A stretch of 64,000 nt of DNA from positions 898,597,309 through 898,661,308 of the forward strand of contig CM066035.1 in the NCBI GenBank assembly GCA_033557465.1, written 5' to 3'. Of the stretch, positions 51,942 to 62,649 are shown piece by piece. This DNA is from Ichthyophis bannanicus. Taxonomy: Eukaryota > Chordata > Amphibia > Gymnophiona > Ichthyophiidae. The stretch's first letter is position 1; each line of letters opens with the position of its first letter. The translations under genes and the position numbers were made by a program. The notes beneath the pieces were generated by a model. The model was not told the origin of the DNA, made no database searches, and saw only the letters and a list, made by a program, of their open reading frames with translations.

Positions 51942-53131
51942 TGAATGGAGATCTACTGGGCAGTTTCCCACTTCAGAAGGGCACCAGGCAAGAATGCCCT
52001 CAGTCCCCTCTTATGTTTTTACTGTCACTAGAACCATTGTCAACTAAGGTACGTCAAAGTACAGAATGAGAGAGTGTTTCAGTGGGGGCTATGGAATTAA
52101 GATCAACCTCTTCGCAGATGACATGCTGCTATTTATAGACAAGGTGAATGAGAATATTCACAAAGTTATGTGGTGATTACCCAATTTGTTTTTTTCTCGG
52201 GACTTTGGATAAATTGGAGTAAATCTGACGCTATGCCAGTATCCCATGGCTGCAAGTGTAGGAGGATGGTTAATTTCCCTCTAGCGTGGGTGGGTGATAC
52301 TATGAAATACTTAGGTATCCATTTGAGTGTGGATCCCAAGAAGGTTTATACTGCTAACATTGTGGAAAAGCTTATGTGCTTGGTGGCAAGAGCTACCGCT
52401 CTCACTTTTCGGGCGAGTGGTGCTTTATTCTCTACAGATGCTCCCTATCTGGTTGAAAGGTAAAGAGGAAGGGAGTTACAAGGGGGTATTGCAGGGGTTT
52501 TTGTGGGGAGGGGAAAGTAGCAAGAACCAGCTATGCTAAGCTTACCCTGGATATCGGATTATATAATGCACAGCGGGCAGTCGTGGTTTGCTCTGGCTGG
52601 GTTGCTAGATGCCTAGAGTGCACCTTATTTATGGGTTCTTTGGAATGTTACAAGTAAAGAAAGCCAATTTTATGACACTGAGTTATCGGACACAATACCT
52701 GCAACTCTTCAAAAAAGCATGGGACTGGTGGAAGGAGAAGCAGCAGGGAGAGGCAAAGATCTCTGCATTCTGTACCCTATGGGACAACCCTGACTGTACT
52801 GTATACTGGGACTGGAGGGGGTCACATTTTGGGACTTGGAGACAACAGGGGTGTGTCTATATAGGACAACTAATGGAGGTCTGAGGAGGTGTATTCCTAT
52901 CTTTTGATTAACTTAAGATCCTTTGGGGATTACCAAATAAACATCTCATGACCTACCTGCAGGTACCACTATGCCGCCATTGAAGGGGGGCAGGAGGGAG
53001 GGTATTGCTTTCACAGAGTTGGACAGGGTGTTCCTACAGCTGCCATCAAAGCTCAATCGGGTATCTGCCTGGTACAAAGAGGGAAGAGAAAGTAACAGCC
53101 CCTTTTGGGAAAGCACTGGCAGAGCTATGGT
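51942..53131 (+). pseudogene. L1/Tx1 ORF2: reverse transcriptase end and C-terminal region
   Basis: Picks up with FPLQKGTRQECPQSP and a SLEPLSTK-like strand. The equivalent of the ADDMLLF box lies near 52110 (CGCAGATGACATGCTGCTAT). Next come GLWINWSKSDAMPVSHGCKC and DTMKYLGIHLSVDPKKVYTA. The C-terminal region is recognisable by order and spacing rather than motif, with a KKANFMTLSYRTQYLQLFKK segment and PLKGGRREGIAFTELDRVFL before the hAT-type insertion at 53132. Stops are frequent. Confidence 0.75.
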
Positions 53132-54089
53132 CAGGGGTGGCCCAAGGGGGTGCGGGGCCATGTGCGGAGACTCGGTGCGGGGCCTCATTTGCATAAGGGA
53201 ACTCATTTGCATAAATATTTGCATAATGTTACCTTACACTAACTTTTAGTAAACATGCCTTTTAATGAGTGTATGGATAAAGAAAGACTAAAAGATTTCT
53301 ACATTACTATAATCCAGTGCCAACTGCCAGGCACATTAGGAACTACTACAAACACTGCCCATTTAGAACCCATAGCAAACCTGCCGTATCATAACAGCAC
53401 TACCAGGACTCACAAAGCACAAGACCCTACCTATCAAAAGGCAACACTGCAAATACTAAACCAATACATTTCAGAGAATAACAATACATGACCTACTGGA
53501 GAAAGAGAACAAGTGGCAATGTCAAATAGGAATTACATAAACAGAATACCTCTGCTCAGTTACACATGCAGAACATAGACCATCACCAAACAAGGAATCA
53601 CAATTTAGAAACAGGAAGACAATAATTAAACTGGGAACCCCAAAAACCCAACAACACTGTAGAAATAAAACTATAAATTAATTTCCTCTTGTACTAAACA
53701 AAGCGCAGACGTTAATGATGCACATTTCCCAGAGCTGGCATATTTCAGTTAATAAATTCAATAAAGAGATATTTTTCTACCTTTTGTGCATTTTTTTTCA
53801 GTTGCAATTGCTCCAGTCACTTTCTTCTGGTTTCTTTGTGTCTTCTGCTAACTCTCCATCGTCTGTTGTCCATTTGTCTTTTCTTCATACTTCTAGTTTT
53901 TTTCCATTCTCTCTCTACATCTGCTTTAACATGCTAATCTTTCTCCTTTTGCTCTTTCCTCATTCCTATTTCATCCACTCAAATTTTACCCCTCCATCCT
54001 CAATCCCCACTTACTCTCCCAATATCCGGCCAATTGTAGATTTGTCTTCCCTCCCACACAAAATATTTTTTCACTCTCCCAGCTCTATC

Positions 54090-55245
54090 CCATTCTAATC
54101 CTCCCCCAACAGCAGCTCCCTTCTAGTTCCAGCCCCACCCAGCATCCGCTCCCTTCTAGTCCACGCATCAGCCCATTTCCAGTCCTAGCCCCACATAAGC
54201 CCATTTCTAGTCCTATCTTAGCCCCACCATCAGCCCATTTCCAGTCCTAGCCCCCCATCAGCCCATTTCCAATCCTATCCTAGCCCCACCATCAGCCCAT
54301 TTCCAGTCCTAGCTCCCCCATCCATTTCCAGTCCTATCCGAGTCCCTCCATCAGCTCATTTCCAATCCCAGCCCCCCATCAGCCCATTTCTACTCCTTTC
54401 CTAGCCCCACCATCAGCCCATGTCAAATCCTAGCTCCCCTCCATTCAGCCCATTTCCAATCCAAGCCCCCCATGAGCCTACTTCCAGTTCTAACCCCTCC
54501 ATGAGTCCATTTCAATCCAAGCCCCCCCCCAACAGCCCATTTCATCAGCCCATTTCCTGTCCTAGCCCCCCTCACTCAGCCCATTACCAGTCCTAGCCCC
54601 CCCATAGCCCATTACCAGTCCTAAGCCCCCCCAACCCATTACCAGTCCTAAGCCCCCCATCACCCCATTTTGTCTTAGCCCCCCCTTAGCCCATTACCAG
54701 TCCTAACCCCCATCAGCCCATTTCCAGTCGTAACCTCCCCACAGCCCATTCCAGTCCTAACCCGCCCATTAGCCCATTTCCAGTCCTAGCCCCCCCCCCA
54801 TAGCCCATTACCAGTCCTAACCCCCCTATCAGCCCATTTCCAGTCTTAGCAAGCCCATAGCCCATTACCAGTCCTAACCCCCCCATCAGCACCTTTCGTC
54901 CTAGCCCCCCCTATAGCCCATTACCATTGGTTCCCCCCTATCCGCCCATTTCCAGTCTTAGCCCCCCCATAGCCCATTACCAGTCCTACCCCCTCCCCCC
55001 ATCAGCCCACTTCCAGTATTATTCCCCCCCCCGTAGCCCATTAGTAGTCCTAACCCCCCATAGCCCATTACCAGTCCTAACCCCCTCCCCCATCATCCCA
55101 CTTCCAGTCTTAGTCCCCCCCATAGCTCATTAGTAGTCCTAACCCCCCATAGCCCATTACCAGTCCTAACCCCCTCCCCCCATCAGCCCACTTCCAGTCT
55201 TAGTCCCCCCAGTAGCTCATTAGTAGTCCTAATCCCCGCCCGCCC
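54090..55245 (+). repeat. Degenerate C-rich minisatellite
   Basis: Short units built around AGCCCATTTCCAGTCCTAGC and related AGCCCATTACCAGTCCTAAC are repeated with variable spacing of about 30-45 bp across more than 1 kb. Poly-C interruptions vary in length. It lies entirely inside the hAT-type element. Confidence 0.9.
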
Positions 55246-55260
55246 AGATAGATTAAAAAT

Positions 55261-55633
55261 AAATACCGGCTGCTGCTGCTGCCGCCGTGGCAGCGGCAGA
55301 ATCAAACTTCAATGCCGCGGGGCCCCGACTGCCCAGCAGAACCTCCCTCGAGCATCAGCTCCCGAGTCCCTCCCAAAGCGCGGGCTTTCAGAGCCGCGAG
55401 AGTTTCCCTTCTTCTCGCGGCTCTGTTAATCTCGCCGGGGTTGATGGGATTTCCCCGGCGGGATTAACAGAGCCACGAGAGGTCAGAGAAGCTCTCGCGG
55501 CTCTGAAAGCCCGCACTTTGGGAGGGACTCGGGAGCTGATGCTCGAGGGAGGTTCTGCCGGGCAGTTGGGGCCCCGCGGCATTGACGTTTGATTCTGCTG
55601 CTGCCACGGTGGCAGCAGCAGCAGCCGGTATTT
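55261..55633. repeat. GC-rich palindrome with ~180-bp arms
   Basis: Left arm 55261-55440 and right arm 55453-55633 are reverse complements with few mismatches around a 12-bp loop (55441-55452). Landmarks are AAATACCGGCTGCTGCTGCT against GCAGCAGCAGCCGGTATTTT, GGGGCCCCGACTGCCC against GGGCAGTTGGGGCCCC, and GCCGGGG against CCCCGGC at the loop. The mirrored frames 55287-55592 (+) and 55388-55582 (-) are by-products of the symmetry. Confidence 0.95.
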
Positions 55634-55737
55634 TTTTTAAAATGTACTTGGGCTAATGAATGTTTTTTATGCGGGGCCCCCTGAAACGCGGGGCCCTGTG
55701 CAAAAAGCATTCTTGCTCAATGGACGGGCTGGCCCTG

Positions 55738-56648
55738 GCTATGGTCAAGGGACTTAAGGGAAGAGATTAGTGAGGAGCACTTGTTGCGATTCCTCACAGG
55801 AATTTCCAAAATGATCCTCAATGTTTACCTGCAAGAGATGCACTATAAGATAATCCACAGGGCCTATCTGTCGAGAGAAAGAGGGGGACAGAACTACAAA
55901 TGTGGGATAGCAAGGCATGCCTGAAGTGCATGGTTAGGGACAGCGCCCAAGTGCACTCCTTCTTAGGGTTTCTGGGAAGGCATGCTGGCCAAACTGAAGG
56001 AAATAATGACAGTTGCCATGAAAAAGATATATGCACTCTAGCTGTTGGGGGATGAGATCCCTGCAAAGAAAGCAGGGCTTCCTGTTGTAGAGAGGCACTT
56101 CTCGCAGGTAGTCTTGATGGTGCAGTGGTTAAGTTGCATGAAGGAAATAGCAGGGTGGGAGAGTAGAGTACACCCATCCTCCAAGCTGGGGAAGAAGGGG
56201 CGGTATCGAGAGCTATTGTTTTTTGCTGAGTGAGCAGAATGTACGAAACACCAGCTGGCAATTTTATGAGTGAACAGTGACCTAGGGGAGGGTGGAGATT
56301 GGACAGAGGGGAGGGCTTGGTCTGGAAGTAGGAGGACTTGGGGGGGGGGACAGATAAAGGGGTAAAAAGGCCCGATGTGGGGCTAGTTGATTCTGAGTTG
56401 CTGACTGAAGAAAAGGGACAGGTTTTCCCTTTCCACACTTCCTGCTCATTGCTGCGACATTGCTCTGCCATAATGCTGGTTTATGATCCCTGTTTCCTTA
56501 TTTTTGGGCATCATTATATGATGGATATGCTATGTAAATAGTTTTTTGGGGTTTTTTGCTGCTTTTGCCTGTTTGGCTATGTGAATGTGCATGTGGACCT
56601 CTCATTGGGGTTGCAATAAAATCATTTCTAAAAAAAAAAAAAAAAAAA
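55738..56648 (+). pseudogene. L1/Tx1 ORF2 end, 3'UTR and poly(A)
   Basis: Resumes L1 coding after the hAT-type insert; a Cys-containing CLKCMVRDSAQVHSFL-like segment lies near 55920-55960. The 3'UTR follows, with AATAAAATCATTTCTA (56616-56631) and a poly(A) run. Its 3' boundary is set by the 14-bp target duplication. Confidence 0.75.
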
Positions 56649-56662
56649 AGAAAGCTCCTCCT
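56649..56662 (+). repeat. Right 14-bp target-site duplication of the L1 element
   Basis: AGAAAGCTCCTCCT, identical to 42217-42230. The first A is ambiguous with the poly(A) tail. Confidence 0.9.
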
Positions 56663-56714
56663 AAGCCCTCCCTGCCCCTTTGTAAGAGGGACGTTTAAGT
56701 CTCCTGCTTTAGAA

Positions 56715-56940
56715 ATGGAAATGTAGCTGGTGGTTAGAGCAGCAGGTAGGTTACCAGGGGAGCCAGAGTTCACATCCTGCTTCTCTTACTGACGTTACTT
56801 GTGACCCAGGGTGAGTCGCTCCAACCCTCCTCTGGGGTAGGGAAATAGCTGCTGTACCTATGTAACTCATCCTGAGCTTGGATTTGGAAGCTCCTCGGGG
56901 ATCTAGTGTGATGAGACATTAACCCCTCTTATTCTAGAGG
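56715..56940 (+). mobile_element. tRNA-derived CORE-SINE-like element
   Basis: An A-box-like AGCTGGTGGTTAGAGCAGCA, a B-box-like AGAGTTCACATCCTGC and a core with CTTGTGACCCAGGGTGAGTC are in the expected order. A second member of this class lies on the minus strand at 12320-12525. Confidence 0.65.
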
Positions 56941-57955
56941 TGCCCAGTCTCAGCAAAAGGCCAAGAAGGGTCTGTCCACAATTCATCACCTATCCTACAC
57001 TTTGATTTTATCCATAGATCCAAGAAGCAATGGTGCTGAACGGTAATGTACTGAGGGGGGAGGGGAGCAGAGAGGGCACGGCCCAGGCACGCCCTTGAAT
57101 GGAGGACTCTAAAGACCCAGGGGCATCTGAAAAGCACCATCTATCCCTCCCCTCCTGCAGCCCCATAGCCTGGCCAGCAATAAAAGCATCAGAAATACTA
57201 AAGAGTGTCAGGGAGCCTCTACACAGCCATGCTCTCCACCCTCACCATGGCAACAGGAAGTAGCATCAGAGAAGGCGGGGCACATCATGGCTTTGAAGGA
57301 TCCCCAGCACATATTTCTTTACTGTTTGTGTTACTTCTGCTACCAGCCTGGCCAGTTAAAGGGACCAGAACAAAAGGGATGTAAGGAGGATGGTGTGAAA
57401 GATGAGATGACGCTGCACCAGGTGAGAGGGGGACCTCAGGAAAGAGGACAAATGCCTGACCATGGGGGAGGGGAAGAAGAGAAAAGAAGGACAATGCTGA
57501 ACTACAGGGCAGGGGGAGAGGAAAGAGAGAAGATACTGGACTACAAGGTGGGAAGAGAGAAGAAAGAACGAGGGGAGATGCTGGACTATGGGGTGGATGA
57601 GGGCAAGAGAACATGGAGATGCCGGATGGACCATAGAGTGAGGCGCTAATGAGAGGAAAGAGAATAGGGTGATGCTGGACCATTGGGGGGAGTGGGGAAT
57701 AGACAGAGGGAAGATGCTAGATACGGGGCAGAGATAGATATAGGAGAAGGAAGCAGAGGCTAGGGACAGGGGTGGGAGAAGAGAGCTGTTAACGTGTACT
57801 GGATCACTGGGGAAAGGGACAGAGGGCCAGAGAAATGGGGAAAGTGGGCATAAAAGTAAACACTGGGTGCCTAGGTACTGTAGACTCCATGATATGCCAG
57901 TGATGCTGAAAGGCTCAGAGGAAACCAAAGCTTAGCCACTTCCACCCAAAGTAAT
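56941..57955. other. Purine-rich intergenic stretch
   Basis: The + strand is GA-rich (GGGGAGGGGAAGAAGAGAAA and similar), with loosely repeated GATGCTGGACTAC-type units at about 57400-57740. These suggest a degenerate minisatellite of roughly 45-60 bp period. Long frames on both strands (57287-57649 +, 57356-57928 -) follow from biased composition and have no motif. Confidence 0.45.
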
Positions 57956-57959
57956 TTAA

Positions 57960-58430
57960 GTAAGAACATTAGATTTGCCATAGTGAGGCAGACCAAGATC
58001 CATCAAGCCCAGTACTCTGCTTCCAACAGTGGCTAATCCAGGTCACAAGTACCTGTCAGGTTCCCAGGAGCTAGACAGATTCCATGTTGCTTATCCCAGG
58101 GGTCAATAGCAGATTTCCCCAGTCCACTTTAATACTGATTTATGGACTTTCCCTCCAGGAACTTATCAAAACTTTTTTAACCACAGCTACACTAACAGTT
58201 TTTGATACATCCTCTAGCAAAAAATTCCAGAGCTTAATTGCATATTGAGTGAAAAAATATTTTCTCCAATTAGTCTTAAATGTACTACTTTGTGTGTCCC
58301 ATAGTCTTTGTAAGGGGAAGGGTCTTGCTTTGCTGAGCTGCAGAAACACGAATCTAGAACAAGATAATAGATGCTGATGAATAACCATCATACTTACTGT
58401 ATGTTTAAGCAGGTTAATATTCAAATGCCT
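57960..58430 (-). mobile_element. CR1-type LINE fragment
   Basis: The + strand words AGAACATTAGATTTGCCATA, GATCCATCAAGCCCAGTACT and AGTGAAAAAATATTTTCTCC match the CR1 at 37228-38395 across the point where that copy is interrupted. Minus-strand debris (NWRKYFFTQYAIKLWNFLLE) is the CR1 C-terminal motif. Confidence 0.8.
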
Positions 58431-58749
58431 TGATCAGCATTTTTTAAAATGCCAGCTGCGGCATTTAAAATATGCGCATATATTCAACACCACTATCCAG
58501 ACAGCAAGAAGCACTGAATATCCTTTGGAGCGGGGCGACTTCCACCACTCTATTGCTAGAGCACTTAGCTATGCAGGTAGGAGACCTTATAAGTTAGGAT
58601 AGCCTTTTCGTTGTCCTAAAACAAACCGCAAAGCTATATGAATAATGGCCGAATATCACGAGTATCTGCAGCGCTATGCGTAATGCCCACCCTCCAAGCC
58701 AGCATTATCCAGCCAGTGCCATTGAAAATTTACACATAGGGCAGTTATT

Positions 58750-59278
58750 CATGTGAAGATACAGAATCAGAATCAAACACAGAAACTCTGCACTCAGCCT
58801 ACAACTCCTCATACTACCAGACGTCAGCACAAGACCTAGGAGAAGAGCCACAGCAGACACAATCAACACACCAATAAACTACACAAAGGCATGCAAATCC
58901 ACCACACGAAGAGCTCTATCAATGGCAGCACCAATAATATGGAACGCACTCCCAGATGATCTACGCGCAACAGAAGATCCAAAGGACTTCCAGAAACAAC
59001 TCAAGACCTTGCTCTTCATAGAGCACTACGGTCCGAGCATATAAAAGAATCACCAGACCCGGCATAATGACCTATCTGCAGCTCATTGTATATAACTGTA
59101 AAAAGCTCATGATGTAAATAGCTCACATTAATCAATCCACCTACACTCAAGCACACCCATTGTACAGTACAGACCTACCTAAGACACAATACCAATTCTA
59201 TTAGATTGTTTGCTGTGTACACCACCTTGATTGAAGGATAAGGTGGGATAGAAATACCCTTTAAATAAAATAAAAAAT
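58750..59278 (+). mobile_element. L2-like LINE 3' end
   Basis: A + strand frame near 58880-59045 reads TKACKSTTRRALSMAAPIMW, then NALPDDLRATEDPKDFQKQL and KTLLFIEHYG, the C-terminus of an L2-group ORF2. The 3'UTR ends TGTACACCACCTTGATTGAA, with a tail of AAATAAAATAAAAAAT at 59260-59276. Confidence 0.75.
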
Positions 59279-59284
59279 ATTACA

Positions 59285-59790
59285 AAGGACGCACCAGTGC
59301 AATCTGGGACATCCAAGCCATAACGTCCAAAAAGCGCCAGATATGTCCATGTTCAGGCACGATTTCACAAATGTGGACATACCCAATATGGACGTCTGCA
59401 GGGCCGTCTACATAGGCATCCCCGGAATAGTTTTCAGTACCGAGGATGTCTACAAGACACGCAGCAGTGGTTCAAACACAACAGATGTTTTCCAAGTACA
59501 CCAAAAATAGCATTGCGATTGTGGAGAATACCGGGATGGGGGAGTGCCATCTTTTTTTAAACCCTCCAGATATTTCAGGGCCCAAACAAATACTTTGCCA
59601 ATGCCTATTCGGGTACAGATTGGCACCATCCATATTTTGGGCATCCAGATGTGCACATATCGGAATCGGCCTCCACTTGTACATCAGAATTTGTTATATA
59701 TGTTACAACTTGTCCTTGCCCTTTGTAGAACTAAGCAGAAGGCGTGATCGAGTCATAATGAGCACAAAAGTAGAATATCAACCAGGACTA
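59285..59790. other. Probable old DNA-repeat sequence
   Basis: Frequent GGACGTC, GTGGACATA and CATCCAGATGTGCACAT words with weak internal symmetry, resembling the word pattern of 10560-11200. Overlapping frames on both strands have no motif. Confidence 0.35.
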
Positions 59791-59799
59791 TGAATGCTC

Positions 59800-60190
59800 C
59801 CTTGGTCCAACATTGGCTGAAAAAGGTCATTCTGTAGTATTTCTGAGATGGCAAGGGCTTGACAAGAAATCTGAAAACTGGCAGGGGGTGGGACATCGAG
59901 GTTATTGGTTAAATTAGAGAGAGCAGTATAGGATTTTTCATCTACATACAAAAGCCTCCACCACTTTGAATTGTGAGATTGAATGGCAGATGCTTTTTTG
60001 AATGTTATGATGGTATAGTCAAGTGATTAAGTTCTTGAAAAACGCTATCGCCATTTTCTTTCCTTTAAAGAGCAATGAAATTACGGCATAGTAAGCTCTG
60101 AAACTGCCAGAACAGATGGATGAGATATTGTTCTGAGCTTTAAATTCTTGAAGCACAAAAGTTAAATCACCGATGCAAAAAGAGAAGTAG
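59800..60190. other. Stretch without recognised features
   Basis: Mixed composition with no repeat boundary or coding frame recognised. Confidence 0.4.
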
Positions 60191-60192
60191 CA

Positions 60193-61112
60193 AGGGCCCA
60201 ATATTCAGCAGCGGCGACAGCTAGCACAAATATATCACCACTGAAGAGTTAGCCCAAATATTCAATGCTGGGACCATATCTGGCCACCGGCATTGACGAT
60301 CCAGGTTTGCCGCACAGCCGCGCATGGTGCAGAAGCTAACCGGGCAGCGGCGATATTCAGCGGCGATATTCAGTCACTGCGCCTAACTTTGGTTGCTGAG
60401 GGATAACCAGACATAATAACATAGTAACATAGCAAATGACGGCAGATAAAGACCAGTATGGTCCATCTAGTCTGCCCAGCAAGGCAGCAAGAGTAGGTGC
60501 ACCTGCCGCTCCATGCAGATTACCCCTCCCCTTGCCTTTGTTTAGGGGTGTACCCAGCGCTCCTGTAGGTCACCCCTGTTTGTTGAGATATAAGAGATAG
60601 TTATGTTTATTTAGATTTTATCCTGTTACTATAACGGGATCCCTCAGTGTCTGTCCCATGCCATTTTGAATTCCGTCACTGTGTTTGCCCCCAACACTTC
60701 CATCGGGAGGGCATTCCAAGCATCCACCACCCTCTCATTGAAGAAGTATTTCCTGACATTGCCTTTCAGTTTACCCCCTTGCAGCTTCATGTTATGCCCT
60801 CTAGTTTTACAGCTTCCGTGTCTTTGGAAGAGGTTTGTTTGTTCATTGATACTACTTAAGTATTTAAAAGTCAGAATCATATCTCCCCTGTCCCTCCTCT
60901 CCTCCAGAGTGTGCAGCGACTGAATATCGCCGCTGATTGGTTATCCCCAGATACTGCCCCTGGCATCCCCCGATGCTAAGTGCTTAGCATCAAGACATAT
61001 AGTAGCATTACTCGTGGATGTTCAGGGCACTAACTGTGTCAGTGCCTCCGAATATCCCACTTAGGGGCATAGACATGGTTTACAGCTCTGTAAATGCCTT
61101 GCAATATCAAGC
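60193..61112. mobile_element. Foldback DNA element split by a CR1 tail
   Basis: The left part starts GGGCCCAATATTCAGCAGCG and contains GCGGCGATATTCAGTCACTG and TGCTGAGGGATAACCAG. The right part contains CAGCGACTGAATATCGCCGC and TGGTTATCCCCAGATACTG, the reverse complements, and ends near CTTGCAATATCAAGCC. The two halves form one large hairpin element related to the one at 15190-15586. A CR1 3' end occupies about 60416-60912. Confidence 0.65.
60416..60912 (-). mobile_element. CR1-type LINE 3' end nested in a foldback element
   Basis: Begins on the + strand with AATAACATAGTAACATAGCA and shares GGTCCATCTAGTCTGCCCAG, TCTGTCCCATGCCATTTTGA and TTTGTTTGTTCATTGATACT with the copies at 31409 and 37532. 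Minus-strand debris (KGNVRKYFFNERVVDAWNAL) is the CR1 ORF2 C-terminus. Confidence 0.85.
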
Positions 61113-61114
61113 CA

Positions 61115-61680
61115 CAAGTTTTTTAGAAACAGTGCTATGTCGGGGAATTTTTTATAGCATTGAAATATGAATAAGAATTTGAATGGAACTTTGTTGATGG
61201 ATATGAAATGAAGAAATGGAAAAGTATTTAGAGAAAAAGAACCATTGATGAGATTCAGAGTATAAATTTTGACGATGTCTTAAAATACTCTGGCTTTGAT
61301 GGTCTGCAATAATTCTTATATTTGAACTGGGTCTCAATAGAGCTCTATGGGCGAGATAATATGAGCCCTATGCATGAGGTATTTTTGTAGTGGATATGAT
61401 CATAGCGGCACTGTAAATGTTAGATAGCCTTAACGCAATTTCTTCTGGCTTTCTACGATTCTTTATATAAGTGTATACATTTTTTTTATTATAGAAAATG
61501 TATGATTGGCTTGAACAGATAACTTAATATAAGTTCTCTTTTTGAGCACTGTTGGTTTATTTTTGGCCCTGACTTTTCATATTGTGTTTTAATTAGGCCA
61601 GTTCTATGTCTGCATACTCCATTGTCATTTTTGCATTGTATATTTTATAAAATAGATGCATATTCACCAGCTTCTACCAG
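61115..61680. other. AT-rich stretch without recognised features
   Basis: No ORF, repeat boundary or known motif was seen on either strand. Confidence 0.4.
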
Positions 61681-61689
61681 CACGCACAT

Positions 61690-61870
61690 GCAGTCAAGAC
61701 AGACAACACAGTCAAAACAGACAACACAGTAGCTGTAGACATGGGATACGTCTAGGGGGAATGGTAAGGAAACACAAAGGAAATCAGGTGAGTAAAGATC
61801 TAAAAGCAGCAGCGAAGAGGTGAGTTTTCAGCCTGGATTTGAAAAGGGCCAGAGAAGGTACCTGACATAC
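61690..61870 (-). mobile_element. L2-like LINE 3' fragment
   Basis: AGTCAAGACAGACAACACAG, CGTCTAGGGGGAATGGTAAG and AGCGAAGAGGTGAGTTTTCA parallel the copy at 30060-30190. A short palindrome (GACTGCCATATAAGG against TTATATGGCAGTC) follows at about 61870-61912. Confidence 0.65.
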
Positions 61871-62514
61871 AGACTGCCATATAAGGCATACTCTACCTTA
61901 TATGGCAGTCTTACCTTGCCCGGTGCATCCCATTCATTTCTAAAGGCACTGGGGGGGGGGGGGGGAGGCTTTGGGGCTGCTAGGCTACCAGGGTTATTTT
62001 TAGTTGGGTGGGGGATTCGGGGCAGCTGTGCCAGCAAGTTTAATTTTAGTCAGGTGGGGGGTTCGGGGCTGCTGGGGCACCAGGGATTTGCTTTCTGTCG
62101 GGGGCATCAGCCCCCAATAGTATTTTGATGGCATCAGGGACTTTCCCCGATGCCTGGATCATCTTTGACATTTCTCCCCAGATGATCCAGGCGTTGGGGA
62201 AAGCACCTGATGCATTCAAAATACTGTCAGGGGCATGCGCTAGATGTTTAAGCCACCTCAGAGCCAGGCGTAAAGATATTGATGCTAAGGCTGGTTGCGA
62301 CATCCTCTATGCGTTCCTCTGCATTGGGCACAGTCCGTATTTGCATACCAGTTTATTACGTGCAGCTCATTCGCCTATGATTTAAATACTCTTGGCATTA
62401 ATTGTGCACTAGTTTTCCTTTGTTGTTTAAGCGCATGTCCATCTCTTCTGCATTTGGCGGTAGCAGTAAGTGTACTTAAAAGTGGCATTATCTGTGCTTA
62501 AAGGCCGCGCTAGT

Positions 62515-62632
62515 TTTCTGCATAGGCCCATTTGATGGTAAGCCCTCTGGGGACAGGGGCATGCCTACTATTCCTGAAAGTAACTCACTAATGGAAAGGC
62601 GTGAGCTAAATACAATAAATAAAAAAATATAT
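62515..62632 (+). mobile_element. L2-like LINE 3' tail
   Basis: TTGATGGTAAGCCCTCTGGG, a GGGCATGCCTAC patch and AATACAATAAATAAAAAAAT form a decayed L2-type 3' end with an A-rich tail. Confidence 0.45.
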
Positions 62633-62649
62633 CTATATGTTTTCATAAG

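Larger units (their letters stand above)
53132..55737. mobile_element. hAT-type non-autonomous element with 8-bp duplications
   Basis: The 8-bp sequence GCTATGGT sits on both sides (53124-53131 and 55738-55745). The element starts CAGGGGTGGCCC and ends GGGCTGGCCCTG. The reverse complement of the end, CAGGGCCAGCCC, matches the start at 9 of 12 positions. CAG...CTG ends with 8-bp duplications are the hAT signature. No transposase is encoded. The interior holds an AT-rich left part, a C-rich tandem region (about 54090-55245) and a GC-rich palindrome (55261-55633). It splits L1 ORF2. Confidence 0.85.
42231..56648 (+). mobile_element. L1/Tx1-type LINE, expanded by nested insertions
   Basis: Starts GGGGGTCACATGATGAGG after the target duplication and ends in a poly(A) run (56629-56649) preceded by AATAAAATC at 56616. 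Recognisable parts in order: 5'UTR and ORF1 start (42393-42960), ORF1 C-terminus (about 46000-46279), spacer, ORF2 endonuclease (47267-47850 and 50470-50600), reverse transcriptase (51000-51756 and 51942-52470), ORF2 C-terminal part (52600-53131 and 55738-56040) and 3'UTR. Foreign segments lie between these: about 43000-45990, 47855-50468, 51757-51941 and 53132-55737. Without them the element would be about 6 kb, a normal L1 length. Confidence 0.9.

Noticed and set aside
53715..54098. 127-residue frame with several hydrophobic stretches
   Set aside because: Phe/Ser/Leu-rich translation of T- and C-rich DNA leading into the minisatellite; no family motif.
55287..55592. Long frame on the + strand with a mirrored frame on the minus strand
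   Set aside because: Both arise from the palindrome at 55261-55633; the proteins are reverse-symmetric artefacts of GC-rich arms.
57356..57928. 190-residue minus-strand frame
   Set aside because: Composition is almost entirely Ser, Pro, Leu and Phe from CT-rich DNA, with internal repetition and no domain.
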